Assembly: GCA_949361645.1 (NCBI GenBank)
Contig: OX442420.1
Span: 6,782,782 to 6,846,781 of the forward strand
DNA: 64,000 bases
Direction: 5' to 3'
Source: Spongilla lacustris
Taxonomy: Eukaryota > Porifera > Demospongiae > Spongillida > Spongillidae
Positions 10,446 to 39,028 of the stretch are shown here, in pieces. Numbering within the stretch: position 1 is the stretch's first letter; each line of letters starts with the position of its first letter. The translations under genes were made by a program, and so were the position numbers. The notes under the pieces are model-generated. The model saw nothing but the letters and a program-made list of their open reading frames with translations. It did no database searches and was not told the origin of the DNA.

Positions 10446-13400
10446 TTAATAGTATTTTCCAACATGAGGTAACTACAGGATTTGGCCTACTTGGGGAGCA
10501 TGCAAAGTTCAGCGGGTTCACCCAGTACCACACCATACCAGTACCACACCATGCATGAATGTCAAGCTCTAACGACTTGTGTCCATATAGTAAAGCACCA
10601 CTTTCTAACACTTAGTACAACATCACTTCAGTTGTACCACCACCCAAAAAGATAAAACAATAACAACTCTTTATCAACGCTCGAAAACCGCTAAAAAAAT
10701 GGCTAGTTTTATACGTGTATAACTTCGCAAAAATTATCGTTCACGATTAGCCTACACAAAAAAAAAAAACGGTACACACATGCCTTAGCTGTACCTTGCC
10801 ACGTTGGTTTTTCGGTGTTTTTTGCTGGAGGTTGTGGGAAATCCATTCTTTCTGAGGGGTGTTCTTTTGAGGTAGGCCATTGTCGAAGGCCACAGTTCTT
10901 CGTGGAGTGCGGCCCGAGCACGGGATTAGCACCATACAAAGTGCACAAGTCACAGTACTACACCGTGCAATAAACTTGTCAATAGGACATGTAGTTATCG
11001 TGTTTTGCTAGCACAGTTGTTAGCAAAGATTATATATTATCTCTGCCTGTATTCAGTATTATTTATTAATTCATTTATTTTCTGCTTGTATTACCCACAG
11101 AACGGAATATATTGTGTCTGATGCATATTCACTGTAGTGTGCATATTTATCGCACAGCAACAAAAAAAAAGAAGACCCCAAATCGAGACTTGATTTTACA
11201 AGTGATCTGACACCTATACATACTGATACAGATTGATTACATGCAGCCTGCATACGATCGTTGATTTTCATATATTTATATTTTGCAATGACAGCTGTCA
11301 GTGGAAAGCAACCTCGGCGCCTAAGCAAAGTGACTCAAAATGAATATTTTAATATACCTATTTTGCTATTTGTGACTTACATGACACAATGTGCGATAGG
11401 TGCGGCGCACAAGCAGCATTTGTCGCAACAATTTTAGGCTCGAAACTATTTGCTCATCTAACCGCACGGTGCTAATACTTTTCCTGTAGTGCAATTTTTA
11501 ATTGTACATACAAATGAAGGCACTAAAACTAGCATAGGTTTATACGTATAAATAAAGATTGGGCGAAAATTTTATATATACTGATACGTATTTCACTTAG
11601 TAGTACGGCCATACATTCTCGTTCCCAGACCAATAGGACGCAATGTATATTGCAAATAGCTCGTTGTATAGGGTCTGGGAACGAAACTTAACGACATGCT
11701 GTAATCAAGCCACACCTAGTTGAGCTTTCAATTGAACTCACAATTCAGCGGCGTAGGACTGAAGGAGTTTAAAAGTGTGTGTGTGTGGGGGGGCGGGGCA
11801 AACTTTGATCAGACACGTAGGAAGTAGTTGGAAAGTGGTCAGGCGCAGAGCCCCAGAAACTAAAACATTTCCTACAATGTCTGCATTTTTGGCTCAGGAT
11901 GACAGGAAAAGAGCATTTTTTGTAGCACTGAAATCCTCGGAACAGAAGCACTTCGAATTCGCGTCCCTGACAGCATTTTTTGCTGGCATGGCAAGACTGC
12001 CGCAAGAGCCCTTCTCATCCCCCTTGCAAGTAGATCCTTAAAAGGCGATTTAGATCATCTTGAATCAACCACTGTCTATTGCCAGGGCTGCATTAATAAC
12101 ATAGTACTCTGCCCGAAAGTAGCGGCACACAATTAAATGTATGTGGATTAATTAATGGCCTGATGTAGCTAAAAGTAGTTTTAGCATATCATATTCATAA
12201 CTAGTCATTTGGCTGAAACGCTAAATTCAGTGGTTCTGAATCACGGGGTATCTAGTTCGAATCCTGCAAAGATTGGTGATTTTTCACCCGAGAAGTTTGG
12301 CAAAATAAGGGTTTGGGCCTCTCATCCTCCCACTTGACTGGACTGCCCCGCTAGATTCCCACTTCGACAAATAATCGCATTAGATCCGCATAAGGCCTAC
12401 TGAAAGTAATTACCAATATCGCTTTTTTTAATTTTATTTTTTTAATTTTATTTTTAATGATTTACTTCTGCGGTTACACGCGATGTGATCACATATTATT
12501 TGCGTTGGTACATGTATTTTAGATAGGGTCTTTAGCTTCTTTTTAAAAATGATTTCGTGTTTACAGGGGAACATCAATACTAGGCTACAGTTGTGATATT
12601 AAGTAAGGTTTGAAAAGATATATATAAATTATTTTTCACTAAGTTAATACACACATAAGTTACAAAACCATATCATTAAAACAAGAAAGAAATTCACAGG
12701 AACATAGCCGGGATGAAAGCACGCTAAAATTTCAGCGTGTGCTCCATCATCAAACCTAGACCGCATCGCCATTTCACTCTAGAAGCCTCACAAACCTATG
12801 CAAAACACAGGCTAGCAGATATCAAGATTGCAAATGAACTTTTCCCTGCAAGGCTAGCTATAGATACATGTATTGTATACGTATAATATATACGTACGCT
12901 TGATAAAATGCTCTGTGTAGGAGACCGTCAGCTGATCATGAAGCAACAAACGGTTGTATTATAGTGTTTCGTTTTGAAAGATGAATGCTTTTAAAACTTC
13001 ACTTCCTATAGGATGTACTCCGGCCGCGCAGCCGGTTATAGTATTCATACCTGAATCATGTACATGTACATGTACGAACGTGACCAATATACATTTCAGT
13101 TTAGCCGCTTCTGGAGGTGGACCTCGGGCGAGAAGTGGTCAGGCCAATGGTCATCATGGGGAGGGTGCGGGAGAGGGGTACCCCTCCCGCCCAGCCAGCT
13201 ACATGTAGGGGAGTGATGTAAGCTCCCGCATTGGGGTCTGGGGCTGTGCCCCATTAGCCAACGCTTTTTGCATTTCAAAGACGCTACAAAACTACACTAG
13301 GATCAGTGTAATTCATAAAAAAAATTTACGAATTTATCTGTATAGTATCGCTGGTGTAAAAGTGGGGTGACAGTTGCCCCCCCCCCCTTTTTTCTACGCC

Positions 13401-13456
13401 ACTGCAATTCGTAGTTTATATCATTCGCTTTTGTTAGTGAAGTTGTGTTTGTCAAA
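10446..13456. other. Non-coding, transposon-derived stretch
   Basis: No supported exon. It includes a short inverted repeat with CTCGTTCCCAGACC ends (11616-11686), TTTTTAATTTTA low-complexity sequence (12423-12460), a short AGCACGCTGAAA-type palindrome near 12719-12745, and a C run at 13377. A B-box-like GTTCGAATCC at about 12258 has no pairing tRNA fold around it. Confidence 0.4.
11616..11686. repeat. Short inverted repeat with GGTCTGGGAACGA ends
   Basis: TTCTCGTTCCCAGACC and GGGTCTGGGAACGAAA face each other across about 40 bp. The half-motif GTCTGGGAACGAGA recurs at about 25227-25240 and 43567-43582, which suggests a dispersed element terminus. Confidence 0.5.
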
Positions 13457-13700
13457 ATGCCTTCACGTCAGCATAAAGCTAGAGCTAAACGGCGAGCGGA
13501 ATACCTCCAAAAGCGAGAGGAAAATTGAAAGAGCGATCATCAGAAGAGAGCAAATCTAAAGCCCGAAAACGATATCATCGGAAGCCCGAGCCAAAACGTA
13601 CCGCTGAGGAAGAACGATATCACCAGAACCCCGAGCCAAAACAAACCGCTAAGAGGGGAAAATATCACAAGAATCCCGAGCCAATACTATCTTTAGTTTA
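13457..13700 (+). pseudogene. Basic repeat protein gene (KRRAEYLQKREE type), broken
   Basis: ATG at 13457 opens MPSRQHKARAKRRAEYLQKREEN and then meets a stop. In another frame from about 13540 the sequence continues as tandem units of about 14 residues: KARKRYHRKPEPKRTA, RYHQNPEPKQTA, KYHKNPEP, ending at a stop near 13700. The arginine/lysine-rich repeat resembles the minus-strand protein at 42883-43290 (RVSKRWRQEKDSVAVR units). I associate such repeats with multi-copy sponge proteins of unknown role, often near transposons. One frameshift and a stop make it non-functional as read. Confidence 0.45.
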
Positions 13701-13959
13701 AAGCGGCAACGGTAAAATGAAAATAAAGAGGCCATGAAGAGTGCAGAACATCGGAACGATTCCATCGCTTCTGACTAGTCTCCTGCCGGCGAAAAGAATA
13801 TTAATGCGATTGCAATCAAATGCTACCGTATGGGTAATGGGCTTAAAAAGATATCTACCAATAAACCCTAAAGGTATACGCTCGAATTCGACTGAGTCAG
13901 TGAGTGATACAATAAGTATTTTGGTCGGATGAAAATGTATGCTATATATGGGTATCTGC

Positions 13960-15295
13960 AATATAAACTTTGCGCTGCATGGTTTGGTCATAGATAGTAC
14001 TATGGTTGAGCACACAAGGTCTGTCCAGTGTTTCAAATGCGGAAAATTTGGAAACATTCGTCGTTACTGTCGTACGTAGCAGATTCAATAAGGGAAACGT
14101 CAATGGGATGATTGCATGCAGGAGGCAACAGACATTCCGCACAACAGTACTAAGCCCACCAGATTTTGTCCTTGTAGCTTCAATTAGGAGTGAGGTGTCA
14201 ATAATGAAAGGTAAAATAGCTGGAGTATCTACTGAAATAATGCTTGGCTGGTTCATTTGTCTCACTCTAAGTCAGGAAATAGTGTTAGGTCTAAAAGGAA
14301 TAACCAGAAGACAGCCACCACAGAAGCTAAGATTAGTGACAGCCAGCGGAGAGTCACTGCCAATAGTGGACTATGTTGAAGCTCCAGTGGTGTTGGGAAA
14401 CACTGAGATGAAGCACTACTTCGTTGTGGTTAAAGACCTTATATCACTCCTCTCATTCAAGGAGTTGATTTTCTACAGGATAAAGGTCTTGTTTTAGACT
14501 TCACAATGATTGTAACTCCAAGAATAGAAAGGAGTACCCAGAGCCAACAAAAGAGCCACCACATTCCATTAGAGTTAGCACCTGCTCTGGAAGCTGAGAA
14601 GCAAAGGAGATCAAAATTCTATGCTGCCCTATCGGTGGTAGATGACAATAGGGACGAAATTGAGGGGTGTACCATCCCCACATTTGATGATCATGCAAAT
14701 GTTGAATTTCCGAAGTTCATAAAACCCAGCATGCTTCAACTCACAGTACAAGAGTTCAAAGATCCATTCATCACCCTTCCAACTAATGTATGGTAGACAG
14801 CCAAACCCTACCACATTTTCTTCCTTTACTGGGCATGATACGCTGCAGTATCAAGGAGCCCTTCAAGCAAAAGCTCCAGGATTTGGTAGAGGCACATATT
14901 GTGGAGAACAGCAGGAAAGCTGGACCCATGATGGGAAGGGAAATGGAAAGTGAAAAGCATGAAGTCACCCAGTTACTATGGAGATCACAGACGGTAAAAG
15001 GATCAAGTTGTACATGTAAATTGCCTACAACCTCATATCCAACCATCAGTTGAGGAAGATGTGAGCAGTGGTGCACAGCACACTCAGAGGGTTGAGCCAC
15101 ATCACCATGTGCAGTGGGAAGCTCCGCATGTTGAGCCCTTTGATTTTGGGAGCCCACCTCCAGTAAACCTAACCTGCCAACTATGCCTCCTCTCCCCTCC
15201 CAACATGGGATCCACAGGAACAGGAACAGCCAGGCACAATAGAATAGACCACCAGGAGGTATCCAGAGCGAAACAACAGATGTCCACCTGATAGG
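13960..15295 (+). pseudogene. Gypsy-type LTR retrotransposon gag-pol remnant
   Basis: In order: a zinc knuckle CFKCGKFGNIRRYC (14028-14070) with the expected His replaced by Asn; a degenerate aspartic-protease region (14150-14500; KLRLVTASGESLPI, FVVVKDL) lacking the DTGA active site; a linker and reverse-transcriptase entry (14500-15050; FITLPTNVW, FKQKLQDLVEAHIVE); and a C-terminal tail ending RYPERNNRCPPDRL, typical of Gypsy polyprotein ends. The order matches Ty3/Gypsy elements, but most of RT, RNase H and integrase is missing and several stops intervene, so it is internally deleted and dead. Confidence 0.6.
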
Positions 15296-15330
15296 TTGTA
15301 GTCAAAGCTCGAGTCAATTAAGCTTTAAAA

Positions 15331-15579
15331 CAGAGAGGGGCAAATGTAGTACATATGTATTGATTGATATTGGTGTATGTGGTAATGGGTGAGCACGTGA
15401 GCACGATGAGATTTGGATTCAGTCTAATATTACACGTCCATGGCTGAGTTAGTACTATATAAATGATATTCTGTATACCAAATTTAGATAGTAGCATATG
15501 TGATAGTGCAAAAATGTATGTTGCAACATGAGTTATGAAATTCAGTTAATATATTTTTGAAAGCAGTTATGAATTAAAA
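15331..15579 (+). other. Putative polypurine tract and start of 3' LTR
   Basis: ACAGAGAGGGGCAAA (15330-15344) is a purine tract directly followed by TGTAGTACATATG, a plausible LTR start. It lies 35 bp after the polyprotein stop, as expected for a Gypsy element. The LTR end cannot be set because a palindromic MITE begins at 15580 and no 5' LTR copy is visible. Confidence 0.4.
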
Positions 15580-15831
15580 AAAACATTCTCTATGAGAAAG
15601 TTGGTGGTATATAGGATTTGAAGGCAATAATGATGTAAAAAGCAGGGAAACAAGGGCTGAATGATAAGGAAAACTGAACTGAATAGTCCTATATTTAGCC
15701 ATCACACATGCTTGTGCTAAATATAGGACTATTTCATTTTTCCTTATCATTGAACCCTTGTTTCCCTGCATCTTACACCATTATTACCTTCAAATCCTAT
15801 ATAGCACTAACTTTCTCATAGAGAATGTTTT
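15580..15831. mobile_element. Palindromic MITE, family P, copy 1
   Basis: Left arm AAACATTCTCTATGAGAAAG...GTGGTATATAGGATTTGAAGG pairs with the right arm CCTTCAAATCCTATATAGCAC...CTTTCTCATAGAGAATGTTT. The arms are about 115 bp, with a short loop containing CACACATGCTTG. A second copy with the same ends lies at 42512-42796. It is non-coding, and its transcript would fold into one long hairpin. Confidence 0.85.
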
Positions 15832-15869
15832 CACATACTTGTAATCTCAGAGGTAAAAATGCCGTAGGT

Positions 15870-16300
15870 GTTATGAACTACAAAGCCTGTGGTACTTTGC
15901 GAATGCTGAACTGTTTCAGTGTCATTCACGTACTTCCCTGACAGGCAAGGCTATACATTATACTTTCAAATAACTTCTTTATTGCCCCTGCACCCACTTA
16001 GACATCATCTTTAGATCACCATTGAACTCTCAGAGAACAGCAGCACAAACATTGGATAACCTCATCTTGTCAAAAGGATGCCACTACTTAAGCTTATCAC
16101 AGATTCTTGCCGTGCACCAAGTCCTACTGTAGCCAAGATATTGTCTCGATCTACATATGCATGTATAGCCTTAGCTGCCTGATACCTCGTAGAGGTTATA
16201 CAGGACATCTCAGAACATTATGGGGGGCTTTTGTCATGCTATGCTCCTGCACTAACAATGCTTTGAATATTTGGAGGGGAAGTTAATGTTTAATCTCCAG
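15870..16300. repeat. Dispersed non-coding repeat, partial copy B
   Basis: Aligns by eye with 46150-47290: shared blocks are CATC(T)TTCAGATCACCA(C/T)TGAACTCT, TATGCATGTATAGCCTTAGCTGCC, TTAGAGGTTA, and ACTAACAATGCTTTG followed by GGAGGG. It corresponds to the right half of the same repeat whose left half is at 7560-8060. Confidence 0.6.
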
Positions 16301-16719
16301 CACATCGTCCTTATTTAGGTGTGGTTAGCATCATTGATTAGAAGTGTGCTTTTTTCCATGAAGAGCAACTTATTTCATTTTCTGATTGTACATATGTCAC
16401 TTCTTCTGTTTCAATTTTGATTATATAAAGTATGAATACCTAGTTTACTTAATGTTATCAATATCTTTGACGAAGCATATTGACAGACCTATAGATGACA
16501 ATTAATATACTACATCTACATGTATAAATTTATATTTTCAGAAAGCTGGATGATTGAGCATTACTTTAGTTTGTATCCTTTTCAGTATTTCATAAATCAC
16601 CACAAATTACAATCTATTCATTCTAAATTATTTGTCTTGCTAGTGTACAAAAGCATTCCCAGCAGACTTGAACAGATTGTCCTGGAGCACAGTATCCCTA
16701 GCTTGTATTCTAAACTTCA
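16301..16719. other. Non-coding stretch
   Basis: Nothing recognisable; AT-rich sequence between the dispersed repeat and the transposase remnant. Confidence 0.4.
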
Positions 16720-17215
16720 GTAATACCAAATAATTACCATGGTTGACACACAAGTTGTCTTGAATAACAGGTCCATCCTCATGGTGGCCAGGCATAGCAA
16801 TCCCTAACTGTCCATGCACAGAAAATCACTGTTTTTGCAATAGCCTAATTTTAAAAACCGATTTTCGTTTCTCTTGTTCTGAGATCAACTGAGTGTCAAT
16901 GATAGGACAGCGGTCTTCCACAACTGAAGACAACTGCACTGCATACAGTGTATACATGTACATGTAGATGGTACTTCTTCCCTCCTGACCTGTCTGTATC
17001 AAGTGGTCATTTATAGTTTCACTTGACTTTTTAAACTTTCTGAATGGCCTGCTAACAAGGATCCCAAGCTCTTTAACTTTTGAATCATGCTTTGCAAACA
17101 AAACCCAAAACTTGCACTAGTCCATTGTATCTTTCTAATTGCCTTGATTGGGTCGGACAAAGTGGTTCGATCTCTCCTTGTCTGTAAGATCATATCCCCT
17201 TTTCAATGCAATGTA
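16720..17215 (-). pseudogene. hAT-like (TTF-type/DUF4371) transposase fragment
   Basis: Minus-strand frames give LTDKERSNHFVRPNQGN, then WVLFAKHDSKVKELGIL and RPFRKFKKSSETINDHL, then PIIDTQLISEQEKRK, then a segment close to HGQLGIAMPGHHEDGPV. The order resembles the N-terminal half of hAT transposases of the TTF zinc-finger/DUF4371 type, where RPF-W-K, an I-x-x-Q...E-x-x-R segment and F-C-G-R-Q-I-A-L-R-G-H-x-D-D follow each other. The cysteine-rich finger and the catalytic part are not seen, and there are stops. The assignment is tentative. Confidence 0.35.
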
Positions 17216-17745
17216 TCTTCAGGTACTTTCAAAGAAGAGGTTGATAATGAGATGTCTTTATTAAGACTTATCTTCCCTGGGCAAATCAACAAGGACAATT
17301 GCTTCTTGCTCCTCACACTGCTATCCTTCGTTCCAGCTGCTAAGCAATGCCGTTGTGTGCACCCGAAGCCTCAACGTGGCCAACAGCTGGTCTAAATGAC
17401 ATACACATGTACATGTTTATCAAGTTCATATATAATACTTTAGTTTGCTTAGATCTACATGTACCTGTTTCCTGAGGAAAAAATCTCTGATCCATTGCAT
17501 TGACGCACAGTACAGCTCGCACCTTTCGATCGATTCATTTCGCAGTAAGACTTAGTTAACCATGCATGCGTCATAACCTTATTAATTATTCATTACTTGG
17601 GGGGGTGGGGGGTTCTTTAGACCCCAAAGCCCCCATTAATCCATCCGTGTATATATTCCGCACAGATCTGTTTGGGCAACTTATTCCACTGCATTGTGGC
17701 TCTGAATTCAAAATATTGTCTTTACATATAGGTATACATGTAACA
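17216..17745. promoter_or_regulatory. 5' flank of gene 1, partly conserved with gene 2
   Basis: About 60 bp before the kinase start (17686-17745) match the flank of gene 2 (49139-49216): TTATT(C)CACTGCATTGTGGCTCTGAAT and TTGTCTTTACAT are shared. The match includes 5' sequence that would be untranslated if translation starts at the conserved ATG. It probably reflects a duplicated leader or last part of an upstream intron; a TTTACATATAG acceptor-like site lies at 17721-17731. No TATA box was identified with confidence. Confidence 0.4.
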
Positions 17746-35409
<17,664 letters not shown>

Positions 35410-35954
35410 TTGTATGAACTGTTGTGAATGCATACATTGTATGAATTTTACAGGGGAAATTGGAAGATTATGTGACCATTAAACTAACCCTTGGGGAGTA
35501 TAATAGTTGTATGAACGTGTTGTTTTGTGTTTTGGAAGTTGACAATGCAGATTCATAAATACGTGTACATCAGTTGTACATGATCTGTATTGTAAGGTGA
35601 CCTTACAAATAAGATGCAACAAGTAACATGCATGTTTGGAGTGAGCTACATGTACATGTATTAGCTAGGGTAAATACAGTGTATGGAAACACACAGAGTG
35701 TACAATGTGTGCACGGATACCTGGTACAGACCCCTGCTAAGGTCTGATAACATACATGAAGGGTATTGGTCTCCTCAAGGCCCCCCCCCCCCCCACACAC
35801 ACACACATACTAACCAACTGAATGCATTCTTCCCTTCACAAGTGTCAGCAACATATATACATACACATATAAGATTATTGCATGTACACTGAAATTTGAG
35901 CCACACATACATGTACACACACATAACAATGTCCACAAATGCATTATGTGGGCT
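35410..35954. other. Convergent 3' intergenic region
   Basis: Lies between the stop of gene 1 (+) and the last exon of a minus-strand gene. It contains a C run at 35781-35795 followed by CA repeats. It is duplicated at 39864-40410. Confidence 0.5.
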
Positions 35955-36203
35955 TCATTGGTACCTCTGGACATGTGACCGAAACTTTTGGATTTCTCCC
36001 TTCTTGAAGACCTCCCTGCATTCTGGACACTCAAGGTTTGGGTCATCAGGCACATGCAAGGTAGAGTCAGCCATTGAAGAATCATTAGATATTCTCATCT
36101 TCTTAGCACCTGCATCCTCACACTTAGGTGTACACAGATTTCTGTGATCAGGAGAAGGCATTATGATGGATGGGGGAAGGTCATCATAGCCAGTTTGTTC
36201 TAG
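35955..36203 (-). CDS. Last exon of minus-strand UBAN-family gene: zinc finger
   Basis: Minus-strand exon from an acceptor CTCCCAG (36204-36210) to a stop at 35955: LEQTGYDDLPPSIIMPSPDH, then DPNLECPECREVFKKGEIQKFRSHV. The finger is C-x2-C-x14-H, but the fourth ligand is altered: VQRYQ replaces the VETCGK of gene 1, so the last Cys is missing. The DDLPPSI box links it to the proline-rich exon of gene 1. It lies tail-to-tail with gene 1. Because the tandem duplication carried only this terminal exon, copy 1 has no visible upstream exons and may be an orphan, whereas the 40.4-kb copy still has a UBAN exon upstream. Confidence 0.6.
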   Translation of the reverse strand, partial: LEQTGYDDLPPSIIMPSPDHRNLCTPKCEDAGAKKMRISNDSSMADSTLHVPDDPNLECPECREVFKKGEIQKFRSHVQRYQ

Positions 36204-36284
36204 CTGGGAGTAAGGATATCAGTGGTGTATGTGTACATGTTAATCATTAACTTCAAAGTACATTGAAAATACCATGTAAATATA

Positions 36285-37697
36285 TAGGGTGTTCCAAAAT
36301 CATAGATTTTTTTTAATTAATGGTTTGTTCTAATAATGTGAGATGATGTAAACAAATTAAATCAATTAAAATTAAAATTTTAGTACTGACATATCAAGAT
36401 CACAGCTAGAACTACGCCTGCTTACACTACGAGCTCGGATGGGAGGGATGGGTGTTAACGACCCTGTTGAAGCAGCAAGAACAGCCTTTATTTCTTCCAG
36501 AGCAATCACTGATCATGATGTAATTGTTACAGCAATAAAAGGCAAGGGAGATTTCTCAGTATACGATCATTTGCAACAGATGACACAGGCAAAGGAAGAG
36601 ATGAAGCATGAGATTACAGGATTTCAAGACGATAGGCTATATTTGATACTGACATCTCTGAGTGAAGGGAAGAAGCGAGCAATTCAAAGAGTAGTAAAGG
36701 GCAAGACATCCACCTGGCTGACTGTACTACCAGTATTCCACTACCACTTTTACCTCTCACCATCAGAATTTCGTGATGATTTGGCTATTAGATATCACCA
36801 ACCACTAACGTAATTGCCTGCTGACTGTGATGGCTGTGGTGGAGAGTTTACCCCTCAGCATGCTTTGGATTGCAGAAAAGGCCGCTTCATCATCCAATGG
36901 CACAATGAGGTGAGAGATGCCTTGGGTGAACTTGCATCCATTGCATTTAGGGATGTGATAAGAGAACCAATTGTGACAGATGCTGATCCTGTAAGAGGAC
37001 TACCTGCCTTGGTAGCTGATCTTGGTGTGAGAGGATTGTGGGCTGCCCAGACTGAGGCATTACTTGATATTCGTGTCATGGACACTGACGCCCAGTTATA
37101 TACCAGCCGCACTGTTGATTCTGCAGCTGAAAATGAGAAGAAAAAGAAATACCTGGATGCTGTTGAGGCTAGACATGCATCTTTCACCCCTTTTGTCACC
37201 TCAATTGATGGTGTCCTAGCTCGTGAAGCTAACTCTGTCACAAAGCTTTTAGCAACAAAAATAGCATTAAAGTGGGAAAAACCACTAAGTGAAGTGACTG
37301 GATGGGTAAGGGCGACGTTGGCATTTGCTATACTAAGAGCCACAAATCTGTGCATAAGAGGAAGCAGAGTGAAATGAGAAGTGCAGTGCACAAGGATGAT
37401 GGGGCTGGACTACCCACATCAGCTTATGAATAGAATTTGTATGTTATTTATTCCTTTGTATTTTATGCTTATCCTGTATTTATATTTATGTTTCCTTTTG
37501 AAAAATATTATTATGGTTTTAATGATAGTACCATGTTCAATAAAATATAATTATAAACAAAAAATAGTTCTTTGATTTTATTTTTATTTATTTTGTTTAC
37601 ATCAAAATTTAAGCCCGCATTATCATTTAGCAACAATTATTAGTTAATTAACTGTGGTCAATTTATAAATGATTTTCCTTGATTGAGGAACACCCTG
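36285..37697. mobile_element. Family G MITE (copy 2) split by a retrotransposon insertion
   Basis: The left end TAGGGTGTTCCAAAATC at 36285 and the right end TTTTCCTTGATTGAGGAACACCCTG at 37697 are family G termini facing each other across 1.4 kb, with TA after the right end. The interior is occupied by a retrotransposon 3' fragment (36386-37566). The left subterminal sequence differs from copy 1, so the two ends may derive from different subfamilies joined by recombination. Confidence 0.55.
36386..37566 (+). pseudogene. Non-LTR retrotransposon 3' end (CCHC plus endonuclease), second family
   Basis: RARMGGMGVNDPVEAARTAF, then VVKGKTSTWLTVLPV, FRDDLAIRYHQPLT, a TAA stop at 36811-36813, then CDGCGGEFTPQHALDC (C-x2-C-x7-H-x3-C), WHNEVRDALG, LVADLGVRGLWAAQTEALLDIRVMDTDA, and a C-terminal helix region ending WVRATLAFAILRATNLCIRGSR. 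The layout is the thumb-to-C-terminus part of a reverse transcriptase with restriction-like endonuclease. Only one stop interrupts about 330 codons, so it is fairly young, but the usual RHN is WHN here. CAATAAAATATAA at about 37537 is a likely polyadenylation signal. Same family as 5330-5815. Confidence 0.75.
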
Positions 37698-37828
37698 TAC
37701 ATGTAAATGCACATCATGAAGCATACATCTATATACATGTGTACAGTTGAAAATTGGTTGTAAACGATGCTTAGAGCAGTCAGTGGGGATGGTCTTCACC
37801 GGTAAGATAAATTTTACTTCACTTACAG

Positions 37829-38251
37829 TTAGATGTGTACAAAAGTGATTTTGAGAATGAAAGATCAGATTGTGAGTGTATGGCTGATGAGATTGCTAAT
37901 AAAAAGTCAGCAACTGCCAATGCAACAAGGCAAAGAAAAAGTTTGTATCTGACAAGAAGAATGAGGATGAGGACATTAAGCAAAAACAGTTTGACTCATT
38001 AAAGGAAGTCTATGATGTGGCACAACGGAAGATAAGTGATCATGAAAAAGAAATATCTGATTTGAAAGAACAAATTCAGACGAGAAGAAGCTTCAAAGCG
38101 ATCTCTTGATAAAGCCACAGCTACAAGCTCCAAGCTGAATGAAGAAGTTATGGTTCTCACCCAGCAGGTGAAGCAGTACAAGAAGCAAGCTGACAACTTG
38201 AGATCACAAGTGGAGAAATATGAACTGATGAATAAAAGCCGTGTTGAGCAG
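37829..38251 (+). pseudogene. Duplicated UBAN exon, frameshifted
   Basis: Begins after ACTTACAG with LDVYKSDFENERSDCECMADEI. Compared with the gene 1 exon it has RDRER changed to SDCECM, a deletion in the polar stretch that shifts the frame (VSDKKNEDEDIKQKQ is in a new frame), and a second shift near 38093. The donor is kept (GAGCAG|GTACATG). It cannot encode a full UBAN domain. Confidence 0.8.
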
Positions 38252-39028
38252 GTACATGTGTACATTTATTACAGTGCATCCCTAACAATTGGATGTACTA
38301 TGTAAGGGCTATTGATTTTACTCTAAATCAATAGCCCTTTACATTACATGTTCTGGTTGACATTCCTAGCATGACATGCAAATTTTGATCTTGTAGGAAA
38401 GGTGAGGGTTTTTTTTGCGAATATAACTTATCACCAGTGTTACATGTGTGTCACCTTCGATGATAGTCACAGCCATGAAAACTTCCAATACTGTACATGT
38501 CACTTCAATGCAAATTACAAAATATTGGCCAACTTGCCAGCTAAGAGTTGTAGCAGAGCTGTGTTTAGTAATTAAAACAACCACTAAAACCGGTTTTCAT
38601 TTTGAACATCAACTATTGTGATTTATTTATACAAAAACTGCCTCAACCGGATGTTTTTAACACCCAACCTATTTTGTTGATGTAATCATATTTTCAAATC
38701 ATGCTCTTACTTGAATAGGCTGTCACAGTTGCTTAAATTTACAATCACCTGTTACATCATCAACATGGCCAGATATGGCTAAGCATGTGAAGCAGTCTTA
38801 GGCATGCAGCTTGTTTGCCATGCACTCAGCAGTTCTGTCCTCCATGAGGTACTTGTCCTTTGTATTCAGCAGGGTTAGGGGTGCAACATGCATGCTTTTG
38901 TTCAGGTTCCAATGAATCAGTGTAATTGAAAAGTGGTTTCATGAAAACATATACATGTATTGTATTTTTACCAGTCAGTACATGTATAATTAATTGTACA
39001 CCTATTTTCCTTTTTTTTTTGCTTACAG
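38252..39028. other. Intron of the degenerate copy
   Basis: Matches the gene 1 intron 33775-34530 in patches. Includes a hairpin GGGCTATTGATTT / AAATCAATAGCCC at 38306-38338 absent from the original. Confidence 0.5.

Noticed and set aside
12184..12280. tRNA or tRNA-derived SINE (GTTCGAATCC B-box-like)
   Set aside because: The T-stem pairs at only two of five positions and no A-box or acceptor stem is found at the right distance.
13698..14057. 119-codon minus-strand frame
   Set aside because: It overlaps the LTR element on the opposite strand and has no recognisable motif; the plus-strand zinc knuckle explains the region.
17566..17745. 60-codon N-terminal extension of the gene 1 kinase
   Set aside because: The open frame continues upstream, but apart from a short leader block it is not shared with gene 2, whereas MQMATDDYYTIS is.
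36855..37391. 178-codon minus-strand frame
   Set aside because: Antisense shadow of the retrotransposon endonuclease region, whose plus-strand motifs are clear.
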